A DNA stretch of 64,000 bases, from contig OX352765.1 of assembly GCA_947095585.1 (NCBI GenBank), positions 74,321,976-74,385,975 of the forward strand. Direction: 5' to 3'. The notes beneath the pieces were generated by a model that ran no database searches, was not told the origin of the DNA, and was given only the letters and a program-made list of their open reading frames with translations. Numbering within the stretch: the stretch's first letter is position 1; every line of letters starts with the position of its first letter. The stretch comes from Nephrocerus scutellatus. Lineage: Eukaryota; Arthropoda; Insecta; Diptera; Pipunculidae. Shown one piece after another: positions 21,835-32,209 of this stretch. Both the position numbers and the translations under genes were made by a program.

Positions 21835-24190
21835 GTGAAATACAGCATTTCGTTAATTTCGACAAAACCTTTATAATACTCGTATTAAAGTTTTCAAAAT
21901 AAAATGTAGCTCGTTAGGCTTTACTGGAGACATTCTTCTAGCATAATTACAGCTCAATTGAATTACGAACAAATCATATCACATCGGGACATTGCCAGTT
22001 TCACCTTCCACGTGCCGCTATCTATTTATTTCAATTAAATGAGTTTTTAAAATGAAAAGATTCGACTTTATTGCATTGATTTGATGAATTGGCATGGTGG
22101 CGGTGCGCTGTATATCCAATTGTCAGGCAATAGCGACCATCCCACCATATTTTGGTGACCCAAATCTGCCGCTACGCCTGACGTATGGGACGGCCTCTTT
22201 AACTTCTGCTTCGTTGTTGTTTACTTTGGTTTACATATCCACAGAATTACAGCGGGCGGCACTACCGGGTAGAACCACCAAGAATAGGCGCTGACGTTGT
22301 TCCCGCAATCCTCCCGATGATGACGAAATTGGAAACACCAACGGTCTTGGTAATGGGCAAAGCATGTATACAGTGTGTGTATTCGTGCGTGCGGCAGGAA
22401 ATCATAATCAACGCAAAATTGTTCCAATTTCCTCGAAAGGTGAGCAGAGAGCAAAACAGGAGTAACATCTTGTATATGAACAGCGGTCAAGGGAGGCAAC
22501 ACAAAGAACAAAGTTAAGGCCCGATTGATTTTCACTAAGAAATTGTCTGGGAATTGGAGAATGGGGTTGTACGTTTCCCAAAAAAGCAACACAACACTTT
22601 GATAAACCTTTTGCGTTTCTGGGAAGAGCATGTGGCGTCAGCAAGGACACGGCTGCCAGTCCCCTTCTGTGCCCGTCCGCTGACTCAGTACGCTACTTGG
22701 TGCGGAGTACTATTCTATTGCGTTCATCAGTTCAATTATCATCGTTCTCCCCCATCAAATCCAATGTAATCAGATTAGATAAACGTGCGGGCTCAATTCG
22801 ATTGGATCGTCCTTCCTGAATTCCTGTCTTTTTCATTAACAAAAACCACAACAAAAAATTCAATGAAACGAATCAGACAAGAACAAACACCCAAAAAAGC
22901 ATCTCGACCCTATCGCCGCCACCGCACTGAACAAAAGCTTTATTCATTGAAAAAGCAATAAATTCCAAGGTGGATTTCGAGTCCGTCGAATGTTGCTATC
23001 AGCCCTATTCTCTTGCACTCGTTCTGTATTAGGGATTCCGCAGTGTCAATTCAATTATTCAATGGACAGAAAAACAACAATGGAACAACGAAATACAAAT
23101 GGAAACTATTCGAGATGGCATTGGTCGCAAAACGCTCGCGGAGGACGAGGCATCACTTCCGTTACCTATTTATTGAATGTTTTTGTGCGCTACTTGCCGC
23201 TCTGACGGGCGCCTTGCACACACAACTTACAATTAGAAGTAAGGATCGCAAACATCCATACACTGTATCCTTGCGTCCGCTTTACCGTTTTAGTTATTTT
23301 GTGCCTTGCTGCTGGTAGTAGGAGGGACACTCGGCAATGACGTGGGGACGCAATAAAAACCATTGAATTAAAGTGAATCGGATACGAATGCGAACAGGAA
23401 TTTCTGAATGCATTCTTTACCCTCGGTTTGGTCCGTTTGATATTCGAAAATGTATGTACGATCCATTCCCGGACCTCGCAGAAGGTAATTTCATTAAACA
23501 GAATTCATTTTCAAAAATTATTATTGTCCTATATACATACATTCGGACACATTAGGGTGAACTTTTGGCATACTCCGGTGCGGCGATGGTTGGCCGAACA
23601 GAAACTGTAGTCGCATCGTAGATTCTATCGGAATTCGGTTATGAGTTTGTATATGGTAATTTCGATTCTGCCTTTCCTTGCCTTACCGGTATCACTTCGA
23701 ATGGAGCAGCAGGGGATACGAAGCGTTTCTATGCTCCCAATATTGCTGCTGATTAGGAATTTCGACTGTCGCAAGAAAATTTCTCATGAAAGTTAAAATA
23801 AATATTGTTATTGAAGCATACAGCAGAGAGGGATACTTTTTTTGTAAATCGAACTTGTTGGGATTTTAATAAGCGCTCATAAAATGCAATCAAACTGTCT
23901 GACGGAGTCATGTTCATGAGGCAGGGAAAGAATATAAACGACTTCACTAGGAAGGTTGCTTTAAAAGTTTTGTCGTTTTACTCCTTTTTGCTAGAAGCAG
24001 CAATTTTTTTGAATTCAGGTCTGAATTTGGTGTTATCGCATCGGTGGAATAGGTTGTTTTGTATTTCCGCAGGACAAAATCAATTACGCAAAACGGAGTT
24101 AGAAAAATGGAATTATGGAAAAAATTAGATGTCTATGCACATGTGTCTTAAATGACTGTAGATCATACATATGCGGAAACATAGGTCAAC
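21835..24190. other. No recognisable gene
   Basis: It holds several unrecognised frames, the longest 136 codons at 22221-22631 on the minus strand, overlapped by open frames on both strands. 22080-23330 is less AT-rich than its neighbours and free of elements I recognise, so it may be host unique sequence. I see no clear splice-bounded exon. Confidence 0.45.
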
Positions 24191-24194
24191 TTAT

Positions 24195-25355
24195 TCAACC
24201 CGCGGAAGCTCTTCCAGAGAGTCCGCGATATGACGCAATATACACCGCAATATGATCGCCGATCTCAAAGGCTTCTAAGAGCGATCGGAAGACTACTTTC
24301 ATGAGTTATGAGCTGAATAGCCAGCTAACTGATAAATTGGAGGCACCACCATTGACCGAAGATCACACAATGCTGCTGCCACCAAGCATAGACGAAGTTA
24401 GCAGAGCTATGAATGGGCTCAAAAATAATAGTTCCTCGGGATCAGATGTAGTTCCAGCGGAGCCGATTAAATCAGAAGGCTCTTAAATGCAACAAGCAAT
24501 CCATGAACTAATAGTGCAAGAATGGGAGGAAGAAGCGATACCAGAAGACTGGTGAAGAGGCATCCTGTGCCACATACATAAGAAAGGAGATATCAAAACA
24601 TGCAGGAATTATCGTGGCATAACGATGTTGAGTAACGCGTTTAAGATTTCCTCCTCTATCCTTCAAGACAGGATAGGCAAATCAATGACTGATCAGATTA
24701 ACACCCTTAGGCAGGTGATGGAAAAATGTCTAGAGTTTGAAAACAAACTACAACATCTATTTATAGACTTTAAAGCTGCCTCTGATAGCATAGCCAGAGT
24801 TGAATTTTATAAAGCCATTAGAGAATTCTTCATGCAAGTAAACTGACACGACTATGTAGGTTGACCATGACCAATGCTATAAGCTAAGTAAAAATATCCG
24901 AATTACTATCATGCCCATTCAACATCTTTAACGGGCACCGAGAAGGGAATGAACTGGCCTGTGTTCTCCTCCTCCTGGCGTAGGAGAAAGTGATCCCAGA
25001 CTCTGACGTAATGGGGAGAGGTACAATCCTCTTTAAGTACATTCACATACTGGATTACGCAGACGACGACATCGTTAGTGGAAACCAAAGAGCTGTACAG
25101 GAAACTTTTATCCAGATCGAGCGGGCGGCACGAAATCTGGGGCTGCACATGGTGGCCACGTCTGCGAGTAGAAGATCCAATACTGGTCCATCAATTAAAA
25201 TAGTGGAACGCGAATTTGATTTAGTGCAATCCTATCTCGGGTCAACTGTACCAGCCGATAACAGCATGGAACCAGAAATACGCGCACGGTTGCTCAAAAC
25301 CAACAAAGGCTACTTTAGTTTGTCAAGACTCTTCAAATCCCTATCTACTCTTCTA
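24195..25355 (+). mobile_element. RTE-like element (family C), copy 1
   Basis: In order: linker LNSQLTDKLEAPPLTEDHT, a MNGLKNNSSSGSD block (24301-24486), CHIHKKGDI-TCRNYRGITM (about 24570-24630), RT motif A HLFIDFKAASDSIARVEFY (24750-24815), YADDD at about 25057-25071 and QSYLGSTVPADNSMEPEIRA (25230-25290). The active-site aspartates remain but stops and frameshifts divide the element. It ends abruptly at about 25355, where family D begins. The same blocks occur at 36.5-38.3 and 58.95-60 kb. Confidence 0.85.
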
Positions 25356-26610
25356 TAAGGTGTGACTGTATGGTGGACTGCCTGAAATAAGAAAGTAAAA
25401 CTTAACAAATTAAGAAAAGTCCAAAGATCAGCTAGTCTATGTAGGAGCGGAGCACTTCGTACAACCCCCTCCGAGCATTGAACATTCTGTTCAACCATAC
25501 ACCGCTCGCTATTTCCATCAGGCAAGTAGCTGCTAGTGCAGCTATTCGGCTTAATGCTCAATCCTCTATCCTGAATTTAGTCAAGATCCCAGACAACATA
25601 GACTACACCATTCCGCAACTTTATGTCAACAAAAACTTCTAGGTCACCTTCCCATCCAGATCATTCTGGGAAGAAGAACACATTCATTTTTACACAGACG
25701 GATCAAAATATGATGACGGAATCGGCGGAGGTGTTTTCTCAAAAAAGCTAAATCTTAGCCTCTTTTTCCATCTTTATAATCACTGTAGTGCTTTCCAGGC
25801 TGAAATTATGGTGATCAGTGAAGCCTTGTCTTGGCTGAAGAGAAACGTAATATCCGCTAAGGATATCCGTATATTCTCCGATAGCCAAGGTGCAATGAAG
25901 TCGCTGGAATCAGTCTCTACAAATTCAACTGTAGCCATTAACTGCCGATCATCTCTCGTGGAAATGGCGGAGCAGTTCAATATCCACCTGTGTTGGGTAC
26001 CGGGGTACAGATACGTTCCGGGTAACAAACTCGCCAAACAACGAACTACACTACCGTTCTTAACTGACTATGGCTCTATAGGCATACCTATAGCTACATG
26101 CGAACTCTTGTTAAAGCGGGATGCTAATGAAAAAACTAACTGCTGGTGGTCAAACGGTACAACTTGCATAGCCACAAAACAGATCTTGCCAAAGCTGGAT
26201 CCGAAACGCTCCAAGTGTTTAATCTCTGCAAAAAGATTGCACATCAGTTCCATTGTAGGTGTCAACACTGGACACTGTCTCGTAGTAAGACTTGGAAGAG
26301 AAGACTTGGAGTCTTCTCGAATGATTTCTGCAGAAGCTGCTTGGATTAGGAGGAGGAGGAGGAGAACATTATCTATCTTCTCTGTAATTAACCAGCTCTC
26401 GCCCAAAAGCGGAGCTTTCTTCTACAACGACACTAATGATCTGATCAATATGGACATTAATAGTCCCCTATGCTTCATACGAAGCTCTTATTGGTTCAGT
26501 GAGTAGGTGGAAAAATGTTCACCTGATCCGTGTGGTATCACATTAGACCATTGCTGGTCTAAGTGTGTCGGGTTTTCACTGACAGCCACCTGAACCTAAC
26601 TCTACATAAG
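25356..26610 (+). mobile_element. RNase H-type non-LTR element (family D), copy 1
   Basis: It starts in the RT end (GVTVWWTA, then LRKVQRSASLCRSGALRTTP, 25360-25480) and continues through RNase H: FYTDGSK near 25690, FQAEIMVISEALSWLKR, FSDSQGAMKSLES (25880-25915) and CWVPGYRYVPGNKLAKQ (25990-26040). A CCHC tail (CRSC ... EEEE ... LLC) lies near 26330-26385. Frameshifts and stops occur, and the final D of the GNE-AD block is gone. The 3' UTR with GTGTGGTATCACATTAGACC ends near 26600 in an ACCTAACT-like tail typical of such elements in flies. Confidence 0.83.
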
Positions 26611-28685
26611 GGTTTGTATTTTTCATGTTTACTCTCTCGTTATAGACTAAATATATTGGTGAATGATCAGAATTGAAATCTTTTCCTCCTTTTATATGAT
26701 TTACATTTCTGGAGACTAATTTTGTTTTGAAATCTTTGAAAGTATATGTAAATTTCGCCTGAAGTCCTTTGTGCAAGTTCTGCAATACCAAGACAAAGTA
26801 AAATTCCATAATATTCCTGTCATAACATCTATGGCGTTTCAACTTCTTCATTCTTCACTGCTGACTAAATAATTTGCGTTCCCCATAACAACAATAAGTT
26901 TTTTATTTACAATAAAAAACTGCCTTCCAGCAGCTTACAATGGTAATAATTAAGATTTGCAAAATTTTATAACTTATTTCATGTCAGGCAGGGTGGTTAT
27001 ATCATCTAAAATTGAGAGCCCGAAGCGGAGAAAACCAATTTTCACCAACGAAAACCATCTGCAGCGAGTGCATCAAAAAAGGCCATTTAATTAAAAATCC
27101 AACCGTTCGTCACCGGCTCCTTTGTCATCACGAAAAGAGGCAACATTTGAGATTCCAGGTTGTAGGTTTGTTTTATTGCTACCATCAAATTCAAATGCCA
27201 AAACGCCAAAAACTACAGAAGCGAATTCCGCAATTCCATAAAATCACCCATTAGAACGCAGTCATTTTTATAGCCAGTTCCAAAGCGTTTAAAAGAAAGG
27301 GATTGATACCCATTACGCCACCCAAACCATCAGCTAGATAGCATTTTTATAGATGATGCCGAAATGAAGAGGATCATCATTAAAAAAATATCTAACTGTA
27401 TAATTAACCGATGGGTAATAAAATGACGAAGATGGCAAAGGATGTTTAAAGCGTTCCCCTTTGAAGAGCGGTTGTAAAAAGGACACTACACCACACAAGC
27501 CACTGGAGCGAATGGATCTACCCGTATTGTGTATTCGAGGCGCGGCGTTAGCATATCGACACTGGGCGAATATACGAACGATTAACTTTGAATAGAAAGG
27601 GTGCCCGTGTTCGACCTTACACTTTTCGAGTCGTTAAAAAATTTACGACAGTCATTCATTTCAAGCATTTTCAATGTTTAATGACGTAATGACGTTCCTT
27701 GCCACGCAGCATACTGTAGCGGTTTAGTCGAGTCCTGATTTCGGAGCCAATGGCGACTTGATGAGGAGATAAGAGCAGTTGTTGGCTATTTTACGGATGA
27801 TTCTGTATAACTGACCTTTTTCTGGATGGATAAATTGCACAAGGAATGAGCAATACCATGCGGCCTGGGTGATTTCATTCATTTTTTTATTAGATTTCAT
27901 GTCGATTGCATTACTTTCGTGTCGTCTTCTAAATTAGGCTTCAGAAGGCAAATGTGTATTTGAACTGGCCAAACGAAATGTGTCTCTCAAAATTTCCCTT
28001 ACAACACGCACACATGCTCCTGCCTATATATGTGTGTCGCAATTTTGAATATCCAATTTCGAAAGTCAGTCATCCTCGTCCTTCTCGGTCTCGTTCCTTC
28101 TATTATTTCTGTCCTCGCTAGTCCTTGAATAGAAAGTAGCATGTGCGCAATATTTGCAGTGTTGTTGTTGTAATGTCGGCATATACTCTGGTTATTATTA
28201 CACAATTTCTGGTGAAATACCTTACATGGAATTTCTAATTTTCGCCTATATGTTCGTTTTACTAAGTAAAAACAATGTTGCTCAGCTAAGTGACAAAAAG
28301 GTTTAAAGTTCTTGTCGAATTTACTACTACCAGATTACCGGATAAAATTGCTCTGAAAGAAAGACAAAAAAAGAGATTAACGGAGATAATATTCAAAGCT
28401 AAATACTTAATCAGTCAAAATAATTGATTCACCCAAATTCGCTTACGAAATATTTCTATCAACAATAACAGGCACAACAATCCAGCAATGACCCAGAAAA
28501 TGAGAAAGATACATCCATTTCATTATTTCCGAAGGAATATACTGGCAGAAAAAATTTCTTACAAGAGCTAAAGAGAGTTAGCTTGGCAGCGGTTACTCCT
28601 TTTTCCTTTCTTTTAAAACATTTCTTAATAAGAAAAATTAGTCGATATCAAAAAAAAAAAATCCAAATATCATAAAAATGTAATT
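26611..28685. other. No recognisable gene
   Basis: Short frames only, with no motifs I recognise. It may be host unique sequence. Confidence 0.45.
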
Positions 28686-28689
28686 TTCT

Positions 28690-29330
28690 ATATTTGGGAG
28701 AGGGCTGGACAAGTACAGAGAAGACGGACGATGGTCTCTTCCTCCTCTTCATCTATGCAGCTTCAGCAGAAGTCATTACAGAATACTCCAAGTCCTGCTG
28801 CATGCCTGTCTATGAGGCAGTGTCCAGTGATGACACGTACAATAGCACCGATGTCCGATCTTTTTTGAGAGATCAAGCACTTGGAGCGTTTCGGATCCAG
28901 GTTGGGCCAGATCTGATTTGTCGCTTTGCAAGTTGTACCGTTTGACCACCTACAGTAGTTTTTCCTTGCATGGCGAGTTCGTCAGCCATACAGTTGCCCG
29001 GAATGACTCTGTGCCCCGGCACCCAGCACAAGTGGATATTGAACTGCTATGCCATCTCCACAAGAGATGATCGGCAGTTAAGGTCTAGAATTGAATTTGT
29101 AGAGACTGATTCCTGCGATTTCTGTGCAGCTTGGCTATCCGAGATTATACGGATATCCTTAGCGGATATGACGTTTCTCTTCAGCCAAGACAAAGCTTCA
29201 CTGATCACCATAATTTAAGCCTGGAAAACACTACAGTGATTAGGAAGACGGAAAGAGAGGCTAAGATTTAACACCTCCGCCGACTCCGTCATCCGTTTTT
29301 GACCCGTTTGTGTAAAAATGTTATATACTC
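28690..29330 (-). mobile_element. RNase H-type element (family D), copy 2
   Basis: The inverse of the family at 25690-26410. On the minus strand it reads FYTNGSK (first catalytic TDGS changed to TNGS), MVISEALSWLKRNVISAKDI, SDSQAAQKSQESVSTNS, HLCWVPGHRVIPGN and MADELAMQGKTT, then a degraded CCHC region. Stops interrupt it. It abuts the 3' end of another RNase H element at about 29335. Confidence 0.82.
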
Positions 29331-29334
29331 GTAC

Positions 29335-29609
29335 TTATTTAATTTTTTTGACCGGTATGCAGAGTAGCCTGTTGTATTGAAGTACAAGATTAGTTCGATG
29401 ATTACAGAATAATATGAGAGCCCCTTCAGATCGGTAAAAAATTATTTGCTCAATGTTCGTAGCCTTGATCCTGTTAGGGCCGGACACCTGCAAAAATAGT
29501 GGATGCGAGTTTCTTTCTTACGTTCCTCCTTGCAGATCCTGCAGAAAGTTTAAGTGCTGCACCCAGCATGCGGCTGACCACCGTCAAGTAACCCGTACTA
29601 ATAGCTACA
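29335..29609 (-). pseudogene. CCHC tail of an interrupted RNase H element
   Basis: The minus strand reads TFCRICKEERKKETRIHYFC followed by RCPALTGSRLRTLSK, the terminal CCHC motif and CPAL--R block of I/LOA-like ORF2 proteins. The tail ends near 29345 in an A-rich stretch. Its upstream RNase H part is at 31157-31480; the SINE and the mariner-like element in between were inserted later. Confidence 0.8.
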
Positions 29610-29621
29610 ACCCTGACAATA
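29610..29621. repeat. Left target-site duplication of the SINE
   Basis: ACCCTGACAATA is repeated exactly at 31145-31156 on the other side of the SINE plus the nested transposon. Its last two bases (TA) also form the left flank of the mariner-like element. Confidence 0.88.
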
Positions 29622-30910
29622 AAGGGTGGTTAAATTTTAAGGGCCGATGTTGATTTTGAATAAAACACAAATTATTTAGGAAATTATTGTCAGTTCTTAT
29701 TATTATGATAATATGGTATGGTTCAATTATGTATGGAACAAAATATCGGCCAAATGGCCGCCGCGACCTCGGCGGCACACCTCCACCCGATGGTTCAAAT
29801 TTTCGATGACGCTTAGGCATAATTGAGGTTCTATGCCGTTAATGTGCCGAATTATCTCATCCTTTAGCTCTTAAATTGTTGCTGGCTTATCGACGTACAC
29901 CTTTTCTTTCAAATAACCCCAAAGAAAGAAGTCCAACGGTGTCAAATCACATGATCTTGGCGGCCAATTGACATCCCCACCACGTGAGATAACACGGCCA
30001 TTGAATTTGTCGCGCAAAAGAGCCATTGTTTCGTTAGCTGTGTGGCAAGTGGCACCGTCCTGTTGAAACCACATATCGTCAACATCCATATCTTCCAACT
30101 CGGGCCATAAAAAGTTCGTTATCATCTCACGATAGCGAACACCATTCACAGTAACAGCGGTCAGGCTGTCCTCATTTTGGAAAAAATACGGCCCGATGAT
30201 GCCGCCAGCCCATAAACCGCACCAAACAGTCACTCTTTGTGGGTGCATTGCTTTTTTCGACAATCACTCTTGGATTATGATTCGCCCAAATGCGGCAATT
30301 CTACTTATTGACGAATCCACTGAGGCCTCATCACAGAAGATGATTTTCTTCGAAAATTGATCATCCACTGTTGCCATTTCTTGCCACCATTCTGACCATT
30401 GACGACGTTTGGAATGGTCAAGAGGCTTTAGTTTTTGAGTCAATTGCACCTTATAAGCGTGTAAATGCAAGTCTTTGTGCATAATGTTCATCAACGACGA
30501 CCGTGAGAGGTGAAATTGTTGGGCACGACGACGAGTTGAGGTGGACGGCTCTTCAGCCACACTATCGCGAACAGCAGCAATATTTTCTGCAGTACGAGCT
30601 ATACGAGCATGCACTGGTGTTTTAATATCTCCTACAGACCCGGTTTGCACAAATTGTTGCACGATTTTTCCGATTGTACGCACATTTGGACGATTAAATT
30701 GACCGAAAAAATCACGAAGTGCACGATATGCATTTTGATTTGAACGCCCATTTTCATAATATGCCTGAATAACTTCAACGCGTTGCTCGATTGTGTATCT
30801 TTCCATGGTTCAAATTGAAATTGAGAAAATCTCAAATTAAATGCAGAAAAAAAATTGACGTTTAGGTGTGGTTCACATTCAACGTCGGCCCTTAAAATTT
30901 AACCACCCGA
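29622..30910 (-). mobile_element. mariner-like transposon with DUF4817-type transposase
   Basis: TA stands on both sides (29620-29621, 30911-30912). After two unmatched bases the ends share the identical 24 bp GGGTGGTTAAATTTTAAGGG + CCGA in inverted orientation, continuing as GTTGA after one mismatch. The transposase reads on the minus strand from 30806. The copy is only lightly damaged: two frameshifts and two stops that look like single C-to-T changes. It lies inside the tail of the SINE at 30911-31144. Confidence 0.92.
29780..30806 (-). pseudogene. DUF4817-type mariner transposase, broken
   Basis: Cuts and joins transposon DNA. MERYTIEQRVEVIQAYYENG starts an N-terminal helix-turn-helix region (DUF4817 type, about residues 1-130). 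The first catalytic Asp is in IIFCDEA (residue 159). Then two frameshifts enclose a segment with GFVNK, a stop and NCRIW (30263-30330). The last part (30263-29871) has RVTVWCGLWAGGIIGPYFF, the second Asp in WFQQDGATCHTA and the third in RSCDLTPLDFF, with 36 residues between the last two. A second stop follows PATI; ELKDEIIRHINGIEP then continues to about 29780. Intact relatives are about 340-350 aa. Confidence 0.92.
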
Positions 30911-31144
30911 TAGTAATAATAATATTCGGCGCGACAGACCATTGCGGTCCAAGGCCTAACAATTTAAGGCCGGATCCGAACGGCGAATTGAGAAGCTTTC
31001 CGTGACAAGGTATTACTCTCGGAACGTTTGTCACCCATTCGCAAGAGGTGGGACACCGTGAAAAATACTTTTGGTGTTACTGGGATTCGAACCACGAACG
31101 TCCTGCTCAACAGCCATGTGCACTTCCACTGAGCCACGGCGCCC
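30911..31144 (-). mobile_element. tRNA-derived SINE, full-length copy
   Basis: On the minus strand it begins GGCGCCGTGGCTCAGTGG, a tRNA-like head with an A box at 31126-31136 and a B box, GGTTCGAATCC, at 31083-31093. These form an internal RNA polymerase III promoter. A tRNA-unrelated body follows, then an AATAATATTATTAC-type tail. A 12-bp duplication, ACCCTGACAATA, flanks the original insertion. The body is shared with the copies at 44.6, 50.4 and 55.4 kb. It is not a functional tRNA gene because the body replaces a normal tRNA 3' end. Confidence 0.9.
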
Positions 31145-31156
31145 ACCCTGACAATA
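31145..31156. repeat. Right target-site duplication of the SINE
   Basis: ACCCTGACAATA, identical to 29610-29621. Confidence 0.88.
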
Positions 31157-31480
31157 CCTTCCGGTATATTCTCGTTGGTTCTTTTTTAATTGTAGGAGAA
31201 CCATAACGTTATTGATATGGCGCTGTTGGTCGGACTGCTCTAGCTTAGTTCTGACCTTGTAATAAAGAAAGATATTACTTGTACTTTGACTGAGCTCTTT
31301 GGACAGCTAAGTGTCTATGGTGACGTCCTTTGCGAATTCGTATACTCCCTTGTTACACTCTAAGTTACTGTGCCCTGTCACCCATACTATTGTGGTATGT
31401 ACTTCACTTCACTAGTCAATACACAGTATTTGTAAGTAACTCAAGTTTTAATGGGTTTATCATTAATATCGCCTCCGTTT
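31157..31480 (-). pseudogene. RNase H part of interrupted non-LTR element
   Basis: The minus strand reads IVWVTGHSNLECNKGVYEFA near 31395-31330, matching the W--GH---EGN--AD-LA block of I/LOA-like RNase H with the final aspartate lost. Above about 31410 the sequence is too decayed to follow. Its CCHC tail is at 29335-29609. Deleting the SINE and mariner restores continuity (GRYCQG...). Confidence 0.65.
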
Positions 31481-31579
31481 ATTTTTTACATAAAACCGCT
31501 TGTATTTTTTGAGATATCAATAATTTATTTCCGGGAAAAGTACCACCAATGCCATTAATTTGACAACAACAAATATGAG

Positions 31580-32140
31580 TATCATCTACGAAATAGCCTG
31601 GCACTGACCATGGACTTGACATAACCCTAAAGAAAAAATTTCAGAGGCGTAAAATAATACAAACCAGGAGGCCAACAGACTGACAAATTTCTGGTGATAA
31701 CACGGTCACGTGACTTAGACTTTAATAACTCGATTTTTTTACCAGGAGTGTAGCTGTCTTGTTGCTCCAATGGCATCTGACCGCGTTGAAAGGTTTTGAT
31801 TGCAGAAGAAGTATAGGCCAATGAGATGTATGGGCCAAATGTTTGTGGGTGTATCCATTGGGATAATTTTGCTTCTTAAGGGGTCATTGAGACACAAATG
31901 AGAATGATTTTGCCAAATTTAAAATCGTTTTCGTACACGTTTAGAGCCCAATCCTTGAAGTAACGTAGCAGCTGATGGTTGTTCGGCGTCAGTTCTCGTC
32001 CAAAACCATTTTTTAAGGAAGCAGTCCCAATTCTTTGTGCATAATTAAGGAATCGACGAGTCAACATATTCGTATTTTGGAATTACACTTGCGGCTGCAG
32101 TCGCAATATTATCTGTACCTCTTGGGTTTCTTTAAATTGT
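31580..32140 (-). pseudogene. Second DUF4817-type mariner transposase relic
   Basis: Related to the transposase at 29.8-30.8 kb but far more decayed. In order: SRRLICQQFKETQ (N-terminal helix region, near 32150), ASLKNGFGRELTPNNHQLLR, the YFKDWALNVYENDFKFGKII block before the first catalytic Asp (which is lost), FGPYISLAY, LEQQDSYTPGKKIELL (second Asp retained), DRVITRNLSVCWPPG and FTPLKFFL. The third Asp is replaced, and the CDEAHF-type motif is gone. I did not find terminal repeats. Confidence 0.78.
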
Positions 32141-32175
32141 TGGCAGATTAATCTTCTGCTTATGTTGACTCAGGG

Positions 32176-32205
32176 GGCGCCGTGGCCCAGTGGAAATGCT
32201 GAGCC
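32176..32205 (+). repeat. SINE head fragment (tRNA-like)
   Basis: GGCGCCGTGGCCCAGTGGAA matches the first 20 bases of the SINE head with one change in the A box. The sequence then departs from the family and no B box follows. It is probably a short relic. Confidence 0.55.
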
Positions 32206-32209
32206 GAGA

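Noticed and set aside
22221..22631. 136-codon minus-strand frame
   Set aside because: Unrecognised and overlapped by open frames on both strands; insufficient to call a gene.
28694..29218. Plus-strand frames of 83 and 82 codons
   Set aside because: Shadows of the family D RNase H on the minus strand; the same shadow occurs at 25780-26406 in the other orientation.
31083..31136. Possible functional tRNA gene
   Set aside because: A and B boxes are present, but the sequence continues into a SINE body shared by other copies instead of a tRNA 3' half and acceptor stem.
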